Shown piece after piece: positions 1 through 14,309 of a stretch of DNA of 64,000 nt (within the stretch, counting starts at the first letter, position 1; every line of letters begins with the position of its first letter). A program made the position numbers and the translations under genes. The notes under the pieces were generated by a model. That model did no database searches and was not told the DNA's origin. It worked only from the letters and a program-made list of their open reading frames with translations. The DNA comes from Echinostoma caproni (Eukaryota; Platyhelminthes; Trematoda; Plagiorchiida; Echinostomatidae): contig UZAN01040020.1 of NCBI GenBank assembly GCA_900618425.1, positions 8,336-72,335 on the forward strand, written 5' to 3'.

Positions 1-297
1 TGCTGATGTCTTGACATTTCTGTGTTTGTAGGGATATGTTTTTCGCTAAAGTTCTGGTTTATTTTGTATAGCAATGAGTTTCCTGTAGCGTAATAATCAG
101 CAGTTGGAATGTTTTACAATGTAAGGGCGACCACTATTACGGCCTTGAAAGAGTGAAAATATTTTCCGCACTTAAAGCAATATTGCAGGTGATAAGTATA
201 ATAGAACTCAAAATGACCAGAAAGAAAATAATTCAATGCATCCCTTTATGGCATATAAGTATATTCCGCATATAAATTGGTCTGAATACAACAAACA

Positions 298-412
298 GGA
301 TCAGTGCTATCAGTGTGACCTCAGCTGGTAGGGCATGCGCGTACGAAGCGTAGGCGGCGTCCATGCGTGGGTTCGAATCCCACCGAGGCTACTGAACTTT
401 TCACAATCGACA
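298..412 (+). repeat. tRNA-derived SINE-like repeat, family 1, copy 1
   Basis: Contains a B box (GGTTCGAATCC) with a perfect T stem. An anticodon-like stem-loop (TGCGC, loop GTACGAA, GCGTA) would give an ACG anticodon, as in tRNA-Arg. The 5' part lacks some bases present in the 45421 copy, and similarity runs past both tRNA ends, so it is a repeat rather than a tRNA gene. Confidence -1.
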
Positions 413-1058
413 TACTAACAAGGTTTTGTTCAGCACTTGATATTACTTGTTTTTCTGCACTGACCTAGCCAACTACAGCCACCGATTCGTAATACACGGC
501 AGACCACCACCGAAGTATGCGGCGGCAATGGCGCTGTCGAAATGACGCCGACAAAACCCCCATTTGGGGTGTTGAACCAACTGGTATACGCCCCCCTCCT
601 TAGGACAGAGGCTCAGAGTAGGACACAAGTCGTACACAGGTTCTCCGTGCAGGGGGTATTTGAGAACGCACTGCAAGATAGGGAAACTACAAACAAAAAG
701 GTAAAGTGGTGCCGACGTGATCAACCTGTTCGGCGTTACAATAGACCATAAATGCTCCATAAGTTCGCAGTGATGAAAATGCAACCCGAACACATGATTC
801 ACGAAAGCCGCTTATCATTCAACATGAAGTTCATCCACGGTGAAGTCTCCCATTGCGGAACCGAATGCTGTGTTCGAACAATGTGTTCATTTTGGTGGAC
901 CCTAATGCATATCAAGATGTAATTTCTGAAGCTGAACGCTGGCTTTCTGTGAAAGAAATTACCCGGAGGAACAGGTGCTGAGACTGATGCTTTTTGAAAA
1001 CGTTTACAATAATCACTGTATGTATTTATTTTGATTCATTTTTTCTTCATATGTAAAG

Positions 1059-1085
1059 GTGGATCTGCTCCATATCCCACGGGAG
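1059..1085 (+). CDS. Gene A micro-exon, 27 nt, GGSAPYPTG
   Basis: Symmetric phase-1 exon. The acceptor is an unusual AAAG and the donor is GTGAGT. With the preceding G it reads GGSAPYPTG. The flanking intron sequence resembles that around the 2328 exon, which suggests an exon-plus-intron tandem duplication. Confidence -1.
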
Positions 1086-4000
1086 GTGAGTTATTCCCTA
1101 TTCCTTTCCTTGATGCGAGATGAATACGTCCGTATCATTCATTGCTTATAACTACATCGACGTGGTACTATGAACCAAGGAGATACGATATGGTAGGTTT
1201 ATTGTAAACCTGACAATAATCCGTGTCTTTCGCGTTATCACGCAAATAATTCCAACTGTATACAAATGGCTTCTGTGCACGATCAAAACGAAATATTATC
1301 TAAGCTGTTTTACCTCACCCTTTTCTCACTCAATTTTCAACGTTTACTTCCATTTTCTAAGTAAGGTAATGCAGTTATTCGGACTGGGGTACCGGTATAT
1401 CAGAGTTTGCGTACAATACGGAAAATGAACAGCATTCCGACCAAGGTTTCATGATTCAATTAACCGTCTTTCAGGGTGGTTGTTGGTAACCTGTCGTGCT
1501 TATGACTTGTAGATAAAATCCACAGAGGAATGACCTAAAATAATCTTTAGTTAAACACAGTTCATTCATTTTCACAATATTTCCTATGATTACCCTATTA
1601 GTTGCTAATAATAATTTTCTAGGGGAATGCTATATGCAACATGTTTAGAAGTCGATTGAATGTTAGTGAATAATGTAACTATCTTGCTATATTTCATCAG
1701 TGACCAGAGTGTGACTTGTATTAGCCAAAATTGCTAAATACTTTTATGTACTCCTTTTGGTGAAGTCCGTGGATAAATGACGGCATAGAATGTTCAAAAA
1801 TATAGAGGGCTAAGTGGTGCAATAAGAAATTTGCAGTAAATTACCAGTATCATGCTTGTAATCTGATCTTACATCTAAATTCGAACTGTTTTTTTTTTCA
1901 CTGAGACCTTGTTATCTTGAAAATGATGCCCCAGTAACCGTAACCGAAGTCGAGAAATGATTTTAATGTTGCTTGATCAATAAAATCAGAACAATAAGCG
2001 AATTTGGGTACAGATATGTTTCGTCTGACGTCATATTCAATCCTCAGTGTATGAGGCTCGCAACACAAGGCGTAGGGAGAAACACATGTGATGAATGTCA
2101 GAGTGGTGCACCGGTTTGATCAATAGCTTTAAGCTGAAACGAAATTGAAGTAGCAATTCAACATCACCCTGTGGCTTTCGCATTACGGAAGTAAACGGCA
2201 CAAGGGTGTTATAAATATTAGAGGAAATGTTGTTGCATATATGTGATGGATTTTGGCTAGAATACAATCCAAATGGCACGATCGAATGCATTTGTTCATT
2301 CTGATTCATTTCATTTCATTTCTAAAGGTGGATACCCACCATATCCCACGGGTGGTAAGGTAATCTGTAGTAGTTCCTTTCACGTGAAATGAACACGTCT
2401 ACCTCTTAGATTGCTTAAGACTGCTTCGATTTGGTTCTGAGAAGCATTACGTTAGGATGGAGTAGGCTCATTTTAAATTCATCGATTCGGTGTTTCTTCC
2501 AACAGGTTGAATGTGTTATGATCAGCGAATTCCAACTACATTATCTTAAAGAAGAATTATCTTAGCCAGCTACCCTTTNTACCCTTTAACACACTTTCCG
2601 GAAGGAGGAACCGGTAAACCTGGGGGGCTTTTGTACAACAGACTAGAAAGGCAGAGTCCAATCGGAGATAGAAGATTGGAACACATCTCCTCGAGACCAA
2701 TAATAATTGGCCATTTTAGTCATTTGTGTATCATCTTAGAAAACAACAGAGCATTCTTTGATGCAGATGCCTCCAGTGAAACATCTCGATCTGCGAACTG
2801 ACATTCAATGACACATTGATGACCAAAGGAAGCACGTACATGTGCATCCGCTGTCTGAACACGGCCAANGAGATCATCAATGCGGATCGGTTTAATAGAG
2901 CGCATTCGGCGGTAGCGGATGTTTCTCTCAGCTACTGTAATCCATGCCCATGATAACATTCCGCGTTTGTCATCAAACAAAATGTTGCATCCAAATCAAT
3001 TCTCTTCCTGACCAGAATTATTTTATTCACATCAGTTTTATGTATGACAACCATTCTCGATCTCACAGCACTAAGCTTTGCTACCAGTGGTTGATGGATT
3101 TTCTGCCAGTGAAATACTAGATGAGGAGACTTCCACGATCGCCGAAGTCAAAACAAGCTCGATCGTTTCTGCGATTATGAAGTGTTCATTATTCCTGGTA
3201 ATATCGAACACATTCATTGATGGAAGTAATCTCTACCAGTTACTACATACGAAACCACCACTACGAATGCACTGATTGTCTCAACTGTGGTTCATACATC
3301 CAACTAACAGTTGCTTTTGGAATCCACCAGGTCACGTGAATCTCTGTTTATCTCCTCAAATCCACCAGATGAAATTTTAAGGTGGGCTTAGTAGTTTGAA
3401 TTTTTATGTTTATCCATCACATAAATATTGTGAGTAGGGTTTTTGGCGTAAAAAGTAAACAGATATTTAATAGATACATACGTTCTATTGAATTTGAAAT
3501 TATTTTGAATTCCTTAAAATTGTCTCTTCCAGTTTGTCTTATTTAATTTTGATGGTAGAAGGGAAAGTTGTAACGTGCGGTCGATTTCAATATTTCACCT
3601 AAGAACAACACAGACGTAGTAGGGAATTACACGCAATTACGGCTGCATTCGCAAGTCATTTGCGATTCCCGTTGTCGTCATACCATCAGAGACGATCTGT
3701 AACAATTCAGAGAACACATATAAAAGATTACAAACAAAATCCACCAATTAATTGCATTACCACGTTGTCTCCCCCGGTGTTTTCACACAACTCAATGACA
3801 ATAACCCTTGAGGTAAACCACGACTAAGTTCATTGTATTCGTCCGCGTCCAGATGCAAATGTGCTTATTTTCTTGTCTATTCCGCCACACACTTTCGCAT
3901 CTCAGGTTCATCATCAAACAAGGCGCCGTATCCAAGTAAGTTCAGCAATTTGCATGAAGCACATTATCGGTAACATCATTGAGCTACGCAAATCACCGTA

Positions 4001-7000
4001 TACTGCAGTTGAAACTGCAACCAGGAGAGATTTGTTTCCGGATGATTTTTTTGTTATCTTCACTTGGTAATTCCTAATGAAAATTGTGGTAATTCCGGTG
4101 TAATGCCAAACATCCTCATTCATCGCATTCCTCCAAATCGCACTACCTGCTCTATCGATGAAATACATATATTTGTGTCTCACGTAACATCAGCCAATCA
4201 GCAACATATACATCTGGACATTGTGCCTCCTACATTGTTAAATTGCTGAACTTTTGCAGTCAAACTGCTTGGGAAATATCATTCAAATTGTCATCCAGTG
4301 AACCTGGAATATGTTGCAATGGGACTAAATTATGCGGTCACATCAGTTGTGTGTTCTAAACACTGTAAGCATGATAACGCCAAAATTGGTCTTGTATTTT
4401 CGAGATATTGCCTTCGTCAAATATCCGGATCCCCGGAAAAGCATTGGAACTTCTAAAAACACCGGTCAACAAGCATGTTTAATGCATGAAATGATCAAAC
4501 AATTAATATCATCGCATTTGAATTATTATAAAAAACGATAAATTTTATGATCTATTTCAATTCTAAACGTTTCCAGCTATTAATAACACGAAATCGGGTA
4601 AATGTGGCATTCAAATTGTCTATCTCTTCTCATTTGTGATATCAGCGTTCTTTAGACGACAGTCACAAATTTTTTTGGGTTGTCTTTTTCTGAATGTACT
4701 CAAGAGCTGAGTTCCATTCTGTATTATTATTATTCAAGGTCAAATCCGCTAAATTTGTTCTGTTATCAATTTCCAACAACCAATTACCAAATATTCTGCT
4801 ACGCATTCCAACCCCAGCCATCTGCATAGATAAAGCTAAGGAAAGTATTCCATAATCCTCTTTGATTATAATTGGCAAACGGTACAAATTGTATCCTGTG
4901 TGCATTTCTACGCAGCATTGCACGAATCTGGTGGGGTAGCCGGATAAGCAATGCTGAGGTTAGGGGCAGAGTTTTGGGTAAATACGGTCGCCCACTGGAG
5001 CAATTGGTCGACCTCCATAGATTACGTTGGCTGGGACATGTGTTACGCATGTCACCAAGTAGGTTACCACGGCGAGCGATGTTCGCCGAAGCAGATACCG
5101 AGTGGAAAAAAGCCAAGGGTGGTCAAGTTAAGACCTGGCACGAGGGTATGAAAACCCTGACCAGGAAACTGGGTCACATAGGTCCTGTTAGGCTCCCTGG
5201 CTGGGGACCTGGGGATGATCGTAACCGATGGTTAGAGATACTGAGCGATATGGCTGGGTGTCGTAAGCAGTGGCGTTTGTGCATCTCCTCTCAATTTCTT
5301 TCCAACCTTAGTCCACTGAACCTCTCCGTTTTCTTTTCGAATCCACTTTCAACTTTCCTGTCTTCTCCTATTCTTCATCCCAATGGGCAGCCAAAATATA
5401 GCATCCAAAACCGGCGCACGAAAGTACATGGTTAATGGTTGTTCAAACTGAACTGAACTGATATGTGCATGCATTCACCTCATTCCGTTTTGCATTAATC
5501 AAGACGGATACGCACCATATCCAACAGGGGATAGCTTTCTCACCGAGTTAAGCTTTGAAGCAAACCATGGTGTGAACACAGATTGTTCCTGTGCTTTTAA
5601 GGGCTAGATTTGCATCATTGTTGATGTGTCAGTAATAAGACACTCAGGCGTTCAGCTAATTTTCTCTACCCAATTGCTTTTGGCGCAATCCGCGTGTCTC
5701 ATATCAATAAGACTGATTCAACTTCTGTATTTATCTTAATTTCCAGGTGGTTCCTCATCATATCCCACAGGCAGTAAGTTACTTCCAAACATTCCTTTGT
5801 TCTTCCGAATGCACATTCTTTGATTCATTATCAAGTTAGGATAGAAAGGTAGGGAAAGAAAGCTATTCAATTTCACCAAAGACCAGAGGCTTCATTTATC
5901 AGCTGAATCAGACGATGCGGTTTTCTACAACTAGTTCACTATCTCTGAACTGGGTTTACAGATACAATGATTGCAGTTTTATTCCATCTGATCTATCCTA
6001 TCGCACGACAATGCGTTTGATAGAGAACTGATAAAACTTGCTATGAAATATTGATTTTTTTGTTTCTGTCGACGTTCAATCGATCGTCTTTCCTTTGGTC
6101 CTTTGTTAGGTGTGCCATGGGGTTGAAAATTTTCCCGGTGTGTTGATTGCATGCGAAAAAAGTGTTCAAAATGCTGAAGGACAATCAGCAGCTGATCCAC
6201 AAAGCGGGGTTCGAAAGACAAGGTACAGGGATCAGAAGGAAAACACCAGTAATCGAAATCAAGTACTCAATTTTGAAACTGCATGATATAGAGACCAATC
6301 AAGTTTCCTGTTGATCCAGAGGTTTTTTGAAGGGCATTTTATCTGTGGAAATTTGAATAGTTGAGTTTCATTGATGCCACTGAACAACTGCGAAATTCTT
6401 GGGCTACGAGAAACTTAAATAATTGGCTGTTTACTGCGTGGGCAAATCAAATGTATGTTTTACAAGTATGCTTCAACATTGCATCTGATTTCAATGTTTT
6501 GCATCGTCGATGCATTCGTCACTAAAATTTAAGACAATGTTTTGCTGGGTATTCTCTAAAGATTAGAATAGAATGAAGAGCACTGAATCATTTATAAATC
6601 TGTCACCTGCCCTGAGTGTGTGATACGTAAGAGCAAAGGTTACGTAACGATTACAAGTGCGGCATAACAGTCAGTGGTCATTGAAACAGTAAGAAAATCA
6701 TCAATTTTGGTTCGTCATCATTCAGAAATAATCATCGGACACGACGGATTTCCGTAGAAAGACTAAATTGCAGTTTCGCTCTTATTAAGTCTGATCAGTG
6801 TAGTAACTTTACGGCCTCATCTACCTCGTGCATCTTGGATTCCAGAAATTTAGAGCATTTTTGTTGCTACTGCGTTAAGCAATCCCCATCGATAATGACT
6901 GAAATCATCAACCAATTGTTATTCAAAAGTGATATAAAATGACGGCTACTTGGTTCTAGGTCAAATAACTATTCACAGGAATGTTGCAAAAGCAGAAACC

Positions 7001-10000
7001 GTTTCCGCAAAATTTCCATGGCTCGAGAGTTTTTCCTATTTATTCAAATACTTCAACGCGTCACATAAATCCGGATGATTTAACTTCAACAATTGCATGC
7101 ATTTTTCAGAATTGTGATTCAATCCTTGGTGAAACAATTTTTTGGTTTTCCAGCTAAGAAGAAAGTAATACCCTGTGGGACCAAAATCTCTATGTGTTCT
7201 TTGTGTTTCACAGCAGGCCAATTTTCCCCTTGAAATGAGTTTATTCTGATATGAGATGTGATGATGGAAAGCATCATGCATCGGATGTGCAGATCTATCC
7301 TCAGCTAAAAACAACAAAATATTAAAAAATACGCAAATGAAGCATGAACATTGTTCGTTGGTCATTTGCCTGTGTAATTCAAGCCGAAAGAGAATTGTCA
7401 CAAATTGTAACAATACAGGTGCTAATCGAACGCATACAACATCACTCTGATTTCGCAAATATATTTCAGTCTCTAATATGATATTTGTATATTTTTGGCT
7501 ATTGGTGACGTTTACGTATTCCGAAATGTATGTTCTTAGTTCGTTGTATTTGCATGACCTTGAGAGTTGCGATAAAGTTTATGGCTCGAATTTGAAAAGT
7601 GCGAAGTGGAATGGAAATTTATTCTATCTAACAAATGACTCTTGTACCATGGTAGTGTTTATTAAGTTGGGCCTACGTATTCTAAATTGTTTATCTATGT
7701 TCATTCGGTGCACACTAAATAAATCAATAAATGTAAATATTCTAGCTTAATTAACTTGATAAATTATTTGGCTGCATAGGTTTTTGTATCTCAACCGAAT
7801 CTTGAACCGCAAGAAGAAAATCACGTTGCCAGTGAACAATCTGACTGCGGAATACACAGTACAGTACTGTCTGAAACGCCCAGTATACTACTCTGCAGAT
7901 CTTCAGCAGTACTGTAGCTATTTTAATCAGTTAAAAATATTGTTCTATTATTCATACGAAGCAATTATCGAGCAATAGAGCGAATATTCAAACGCATAAA
8001 ACCATTTTTTCATGACTATGGTTTTTGTTCCCACAAATCTTCGCAATTCAGGTGGATCCATAAAGTATCCTTCGTACACGGGTAAGCGATCGGTTCCCTT
8101 TCTGATTGCATCAAACATTCGCAATATCGCACAATTTAATGCGTTGTGTGAGGTATTATGAAGACAAGTTTCCATTACTTTGGATTAATAATCGTGACAC
8201 TAGAACTGTTTGCGAAAATTTATTGTTTGCCAATATCCTGTTTGCTATGACTATCTGTGATACGTGGATATTTTGTAACCAAATGCCCTCATTCAATCTC
8301 ATTAAATTCCCTCGTATAAATACGCTATTGCGTACTCTGTAAAAACCCCACAAAATCTTTGTTTACGTTGATCGTGGAAAACGTCCGTTAGCTTCATAAC
8401 TTTATTACAGCGAGTGATCCGATTTACTAACTAAAACCCGGGGGCACTTTTCCCAAGCCTTGTAGTAAGAATATCGTGGGATTGCATCACTAAATGGAGT
8501 TACCACTGAGTTGTCTATCTCAACAAAAGATGTCGTTCTATACACATATGGATAATGACGAAGAATAAGGCACGTCCAAACCGTTACGGTCATACTGCTG
8601 TGGAGCGCTGCTCAAGCGAGTCCTTCAGAGTGGATAATTCGTTTGCCCGCTTATGGCAAGTTCTTCACTGATTTCAGTCGGCCTCCTTGGTCGAAGCTGA
8701 TCGAATTGGAGGAACTCACGGGAAAGAGGCACCGAAATAATAAGTACATTCTGTCAGATATCCCAAACCGATCTACTCCATTGTCATTTTGACATCTTTT
8801 ATAATGATGGTGGAAGTAGCATATTTAAACAGACATCTGAGTACAGGCTGTGTGCCAAACAAATCACAATTGTATAATCTCTATGAAAATGAACCAAAGA
8901 TCCATGAGGGTGCTGGGTTACCTAGATCAAGTAAAATGGATATTCTTGGAAAATTCGCAACCACAGCTATCGGCTAGCCAAAGCCTGACCCGCAAGGCAG
9001 TGGTGCGGTGCACCAACACTGAAATCCATTGGGGGCCGGTATTCAGTTCATTGGATCTGTGCCGGTGGGACCTTTTACATTTCGCAAAAAAGATCCCAGG
9101 TGTAGGTGACCAATGATCATTAGTTTACAGTAAAAAAAAATTAATTGTGAGGGATACAAGCCACTGCCCTCTCTTTATATAGGTAGTGTTTTGAACACCA
9201 TGCATCATCAATTGAACAGAATCCTAAAATGATCAAACGTTCCTCATGAATGAATTACCCAATAAAAATGAAAGTTTTGAAGAAGGGTGGGTTAGCTCAG
9301 CACTTAACTGTTTTTCATTGTTGATCCAGTCCGATTTGTTTACTGATGGCAGGCATAATTGTGCTCCCCTTGACACTAGGTGATGCAACGACATTTCAAA
9401 AATCCTTATCACTTTCCATACCAAAGGTAATAGAAATCTAGCAGTTCAGTGAATGAGAATGAGGATAACAAAATTGAGCCATGGCTGACTGATTCGAAAA
9501 GCCATGATCATGATGAATTCGAAGCTGATGTTTTATTTGCATTTACCATAAACACACCATTGAAATCCGGATAAACGTCAATAGAAAAAGTGATTGACAG
9601 TAGTGATTAGCTTGAAAAAAAACAGCAGAAGGAATTCTACAGAAATGGTTCTGATTATTTAGCTCTTATATTTCTCCAATAATAGCATGATTAAAATGTT
9701 TTCCTAAGGAAAAACAGTTGTATCAAAACAATTAAAATAAACCGAGTAATGGATAATTTATTCACAGTAAGTTTTTTGGGGGCGGTACTGGTGAACACCT
9801 TGTTTTAGTTCCAGGCGAATTCACAGAGACAGGTTCTGTGTATTGTTCTTCTGGTTGAAATAGCCCACACTGGAGAGAAAACTATTCGTGAATACCAACA
9901 CAGAGCAGTTGAGCAATGTTGCTTCCTTGCTGGGGCTCGTTACCGGTGCAGACGGGAAATCCCGCGGTTCAAGAAGAACAAATAGTACCCACTTGAATCA

Positions 10001-13000
10001 TTGGGGTATAATTAGGTTGACAGTGGCATGTCTCGAACACACAAATCGAGAGCAAACGGTTTGCTGATCCGGACACCCCGAACCACTTGGTGCCTCTGAG
10101 GAGGGTTTGTGGTGCTTCAGCCAAAATCATATTTATTAGTTCAACCACAGAATCATTGTTCTACTTCCAGTCTAAAACAATCACAATTTGGTTAACTCAA
10201 GTGTTCGGTGATTGACTACAACCGCAAGTTCTCCAATTGTCTTTCGACAGTTTTGCACCGTCCGCTGGCAGCATAATCATTCATCCAACTGAAAGACAAG
10301 ATAAATGCAACTCTGTTTTCGGTCAAGCGATGTATGAGGATGGGTGAATGAAACACTTTCTTCGGTTGCGAATTTAACACACATCGAGTTGCTCGTATCA
10401 GATACTGTTGTCAGTGTCTAACATAACACAGGGACAGATCCTCGGTATAGAACGAAAAAAATGCATTTAAAGTCGATGAAAATGTTTGTGATAACAGACA
10501 AAGAGCACCGTACACCTGTTTCATCCTGTTTGAAACTAGTCGAACCGCGAAACTTCGGGCTGGGATACGGTCGACGGTTCCTACCTTGCTCAATCAATTT
10601 GGTTGGTGAATGTTTCCAGTGGCCTATTCAGTTTTTTCTCAAGTACCAGGCACTGTTGACTGTTTGGTGTGGGTTTCACTCCTTAGGAAATGGTTAATGC
10701 CCCATTAGTTGAATGCATTTGAATGTGTTGGAAATGAAAAATCGAATGGGTAATCCAAACATTTAACATCTTAGACGAATGCACTTTTTTAAACCGATTT
10801 GTTGTATTGACGTTCTTCACTCGTGTATCGCAATTGAAAACAGTTCAGAAAGTACAGAGAAATCGATGGAATCGTCATCCTAATGACTCAACTAGAAAGG
10901 ATTATCGTTTTAGCTGTTCCCAGTAAATTTTGGAAAAATACATAAACATGTCACCGCTTTGGACCGTGCGGTGACACGATGCTACAAACTAGGTGAACAT
11001 CGTAATCGGCTAGTTAACTGAACAAGTTACTGGTACAAGATGAGTAAAAACACGATAACTGGGGCGGGAAACGTTTGACGGAATCATAATCATTTGTAGG
11101 TTACGTAGTTGTATGAACTAAAATCATTAATCACTAAAATATCAGCCAAAAGTTTGTACATATACCACTCAGTCTTCCACGTCACACAGAGTGCTTTGAA
11201 AGCGTTCTGATATGTTCAATAAACTGTGTTCGTGTTCAGTGTGATGACTAAGTATTTCAACCTGAGTAAAATGCGGTTGTTCAGTTTTATGTTTCAGTCA
11301 TTTTTGCTGCAAATAAACCTAATAATTAGAGGCGTTTCTGTTCAGTTGCATTTCGGTCCTGGCTGAGTAAAAATAAATTGCATTGTCTGAGATAAAAAAG
11401 TAACGATTCCAGTGAAATGCCTAACAGATATATATATTCCTCTATACACATATACATATATCTATGCATTTTACCCCAATAATCTCAATTCTTACAGGTG
11501 ATTCAGATTACTTTCCGAGTTACTCAGGTAAGCTTATTCTATAGAAGTTTGTTTATTCTCATCGCCAATGTTTTACCTTTTCTTTTGAGCAGACAGGTGA
11601 CATACAGAAGTTATATGGTTTTGTGATGGATCTGTCAATAAGATTAGAAAAATATGAATTGCAGTTTTGCACCATTGATTCATCGACGGAACACGAATCA
11701 TGAGAAGAGCATGATGAGAAATAATTTGGATCAGTAAATTATTGAACACTGTGCGGAATTCACCATGCCATCAACAACTGGCATGTATCTATCTTCACCG
11801 GTGATGGTCTTCATGGATGCTTGCAGTCGCACAAATAGTGTAGACGGGTTTTAGTGACAAAGATGGTCGCTGATGTTCGTCAGAACCTGTTACTAATTTT
11901 TACTCATGTTCTTTCTGGGTATCCGTCCCGGAGGAAACAGAACCAAGAATTGGAATTATAGAAACGTTATATTCTGAAACTTCCGAAACGTTGGAAGTGA
12001 TTTTTTCTAGCAATGATAGAGGAAATCTGAAAGCAGATCTGATCATTAGAAAGGAAGCGAACGATAGACAGCTCACCTTAGGGAGTTGTACCAGAGCGGT
12101 CTTTTCGATCTCATTCGGAGCACGATAATAGTTAAAGCAAAACTTAATCGTGGAAATGTCCAAGTTGTTGTATCCAATGAACAGACCTTCTCTGGAAAAT
12201 CACTATTGCCAAATAATGGTGATAAATGGTAAATCTCGACGGCACACTTGATTGTGTTCCCGGCCGAGAACGGTCATCACGTTTGGAGGAAAAGCGTCAC
12301 TGTGACCTATCGTTTATATGAAATCCACCTGGTCAATGGGGCTGAATCGCTAACTGATATCCTAAGGTTGTTGGTTCTGGTAAGAATGCCATGGTAATGT
12401 AAACATGTCATGCTAGTCCTCAATTACACAGGATTGTCCTGCTGCTAGTCACACCAGAGTAGGATGGAGGTGCTTCTGATCCGTGATTCGATGATCACGT
12501 CCAGCTTGAATGGATCTATTAGGAAACAAGAAGCACGAAGCAAGAATAGAAAACTGCCGTTGAGAAACTGTCGGTTGAAGAACCGCTGCAGGGTGACTTA
12601 TAATTCCAAATGTTGGTAAACTCCCGCCAATAAAAATACAAACTATGGACCGCATAAATTCACACAGATGAAATCGCAATATTCGTTTGCTCTATTCAAT
12701 TTATTCAGATGCGATTCAGGTGTACAAGGAGTAGTTGAGCTCATTCCCTGATTTGATTGTAGAAGGACGGCAGGCAGATGATGATCTTAGTCTAGCGGAG
12801 TACCCGGTGTCCTCCAGATTCAGCCACTGCAGTATTACTACTCTCCGTAACAAAACTTGGTATACACATCCTCTTGTAAGTTACGTTACAGTGTGAGTTT
12901 GAAGAGGACCCTAAAAAGATTAACTAAACAAGTTGCTGAGGATACGACGTCTTTAAGTACGACACGCAAGGCATCGAGTCAGCAGGATAGGCCACGTTGT

Positions 13001-14072
13001 CCAGTGAGGTCAAATCTCAGCGCAGGCACTGATCACAATGGGACAATTTATTTTGAATTCACTTCCATTTGTGTGTAAACCATTATTGGTGCAAATAAAT
13101 AAATAAAAGTATACTATTGCTGCGAAACTGCATTACCTTAATAGCTGAACTAAAATGATTTGCATGGTTTGAAATCGAATAATGGTTCCAATGGAAGACT
13201 TTGGGTGAACAAGAATATTCTCACTCAGGCAATTAATCCCCTTTCACAGGAGATTCAGTCTTATTTCCGAGTTTTTCAGGTCAGTGTATGATATGAAGGC
13301 CTATTCATCTGCTTCCGTCTACTTTTATTCCCACTGGTGAACAAAAAGATGATGATAGGGCAAGTGTTAACAAATTGTGAAATCTCCCGAGAACTTGCAT
13401 AACGAATCCCAATTGAAAGAGCAGCGTATTTTTTCAATTATTCCTCAGCCTTTGAATTCCGTTGGTGATTTGATTTAATTGAAATTTGACTCTCCAAATG
13501 GTTTCCGGACTATTTTATCAACGTGATCAAGGCTGGCGTGATAGCATCAACAATTCATTTGCTGCGCTAACCCTGCCTTTGTTGAAGTGACTACTCCGAA
13601 GCCCCACGATAAAAACATCGTTACACTAGACATGTGATTTGTACACGATGAAATTCGAATAATCAATTCACCTTGGTTAGATGGATTCTCTGGGATTTTG
13701 AAGCCGACCCTTAATGACTTCTCAACACCAACCGAAGTGGTCCCAGTGATTAGATGCTCTAAATTTGGGTTACGGGCGATTTTTGCTAGTCCTTTATTAA
13801 CCAGGTAGTAAAATGCTTTTGGAATCCGTTCGGCAAACGGCAGACTGAAACGATCGACGAACCCGGCCCCATCGGGTAGCAGGGGTACAGATCCAAGCAT
13901 ATAAAATTTGTTGATACTGGCGTTGATTTCTCAGTCTCACACACGCAAAGAATAGACTCAATCTCCAGCACGCAATATGCAACTGAATATAAGCTGTTAA
14001 ACTTTGACAATACATTAACGACATAATTTTCACCGCACGGACGGCTATGATGTCATTATCGTCCAAACCCTT

Positions 14073-14130
<58 letters not shown>

Positions 14131-14133
14131 GCC

Positions 14134-14191
<58 letters not shown>

Positions 14192-14192
14192 G

Positions 14193-14250
<58 letters not shown>

Positions 14251-14252
14251 GA

Positions 14253-14309
<57 letters not shown>

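Noticed and set aside
7478..7750. Signal-peptide-like ORF in a gene A intron (MIFVYFWLLVTF)
   Set aside because: The nearby GT donors fall in phase 2, not phase 1, so it cannot serve as a first exon for the micro-exon array; the rest has no recognisable domain.
12715..12732. Candidate micro-exon after ATTCAG at 12718
   Set aside because: Its length to the next GT is not a multiple of three and the block does not resemble the others.
14045..14308. Poly-methionine ORF on the minus strand
   Set aside because: It is the ATC microsatellite read on the other strand.
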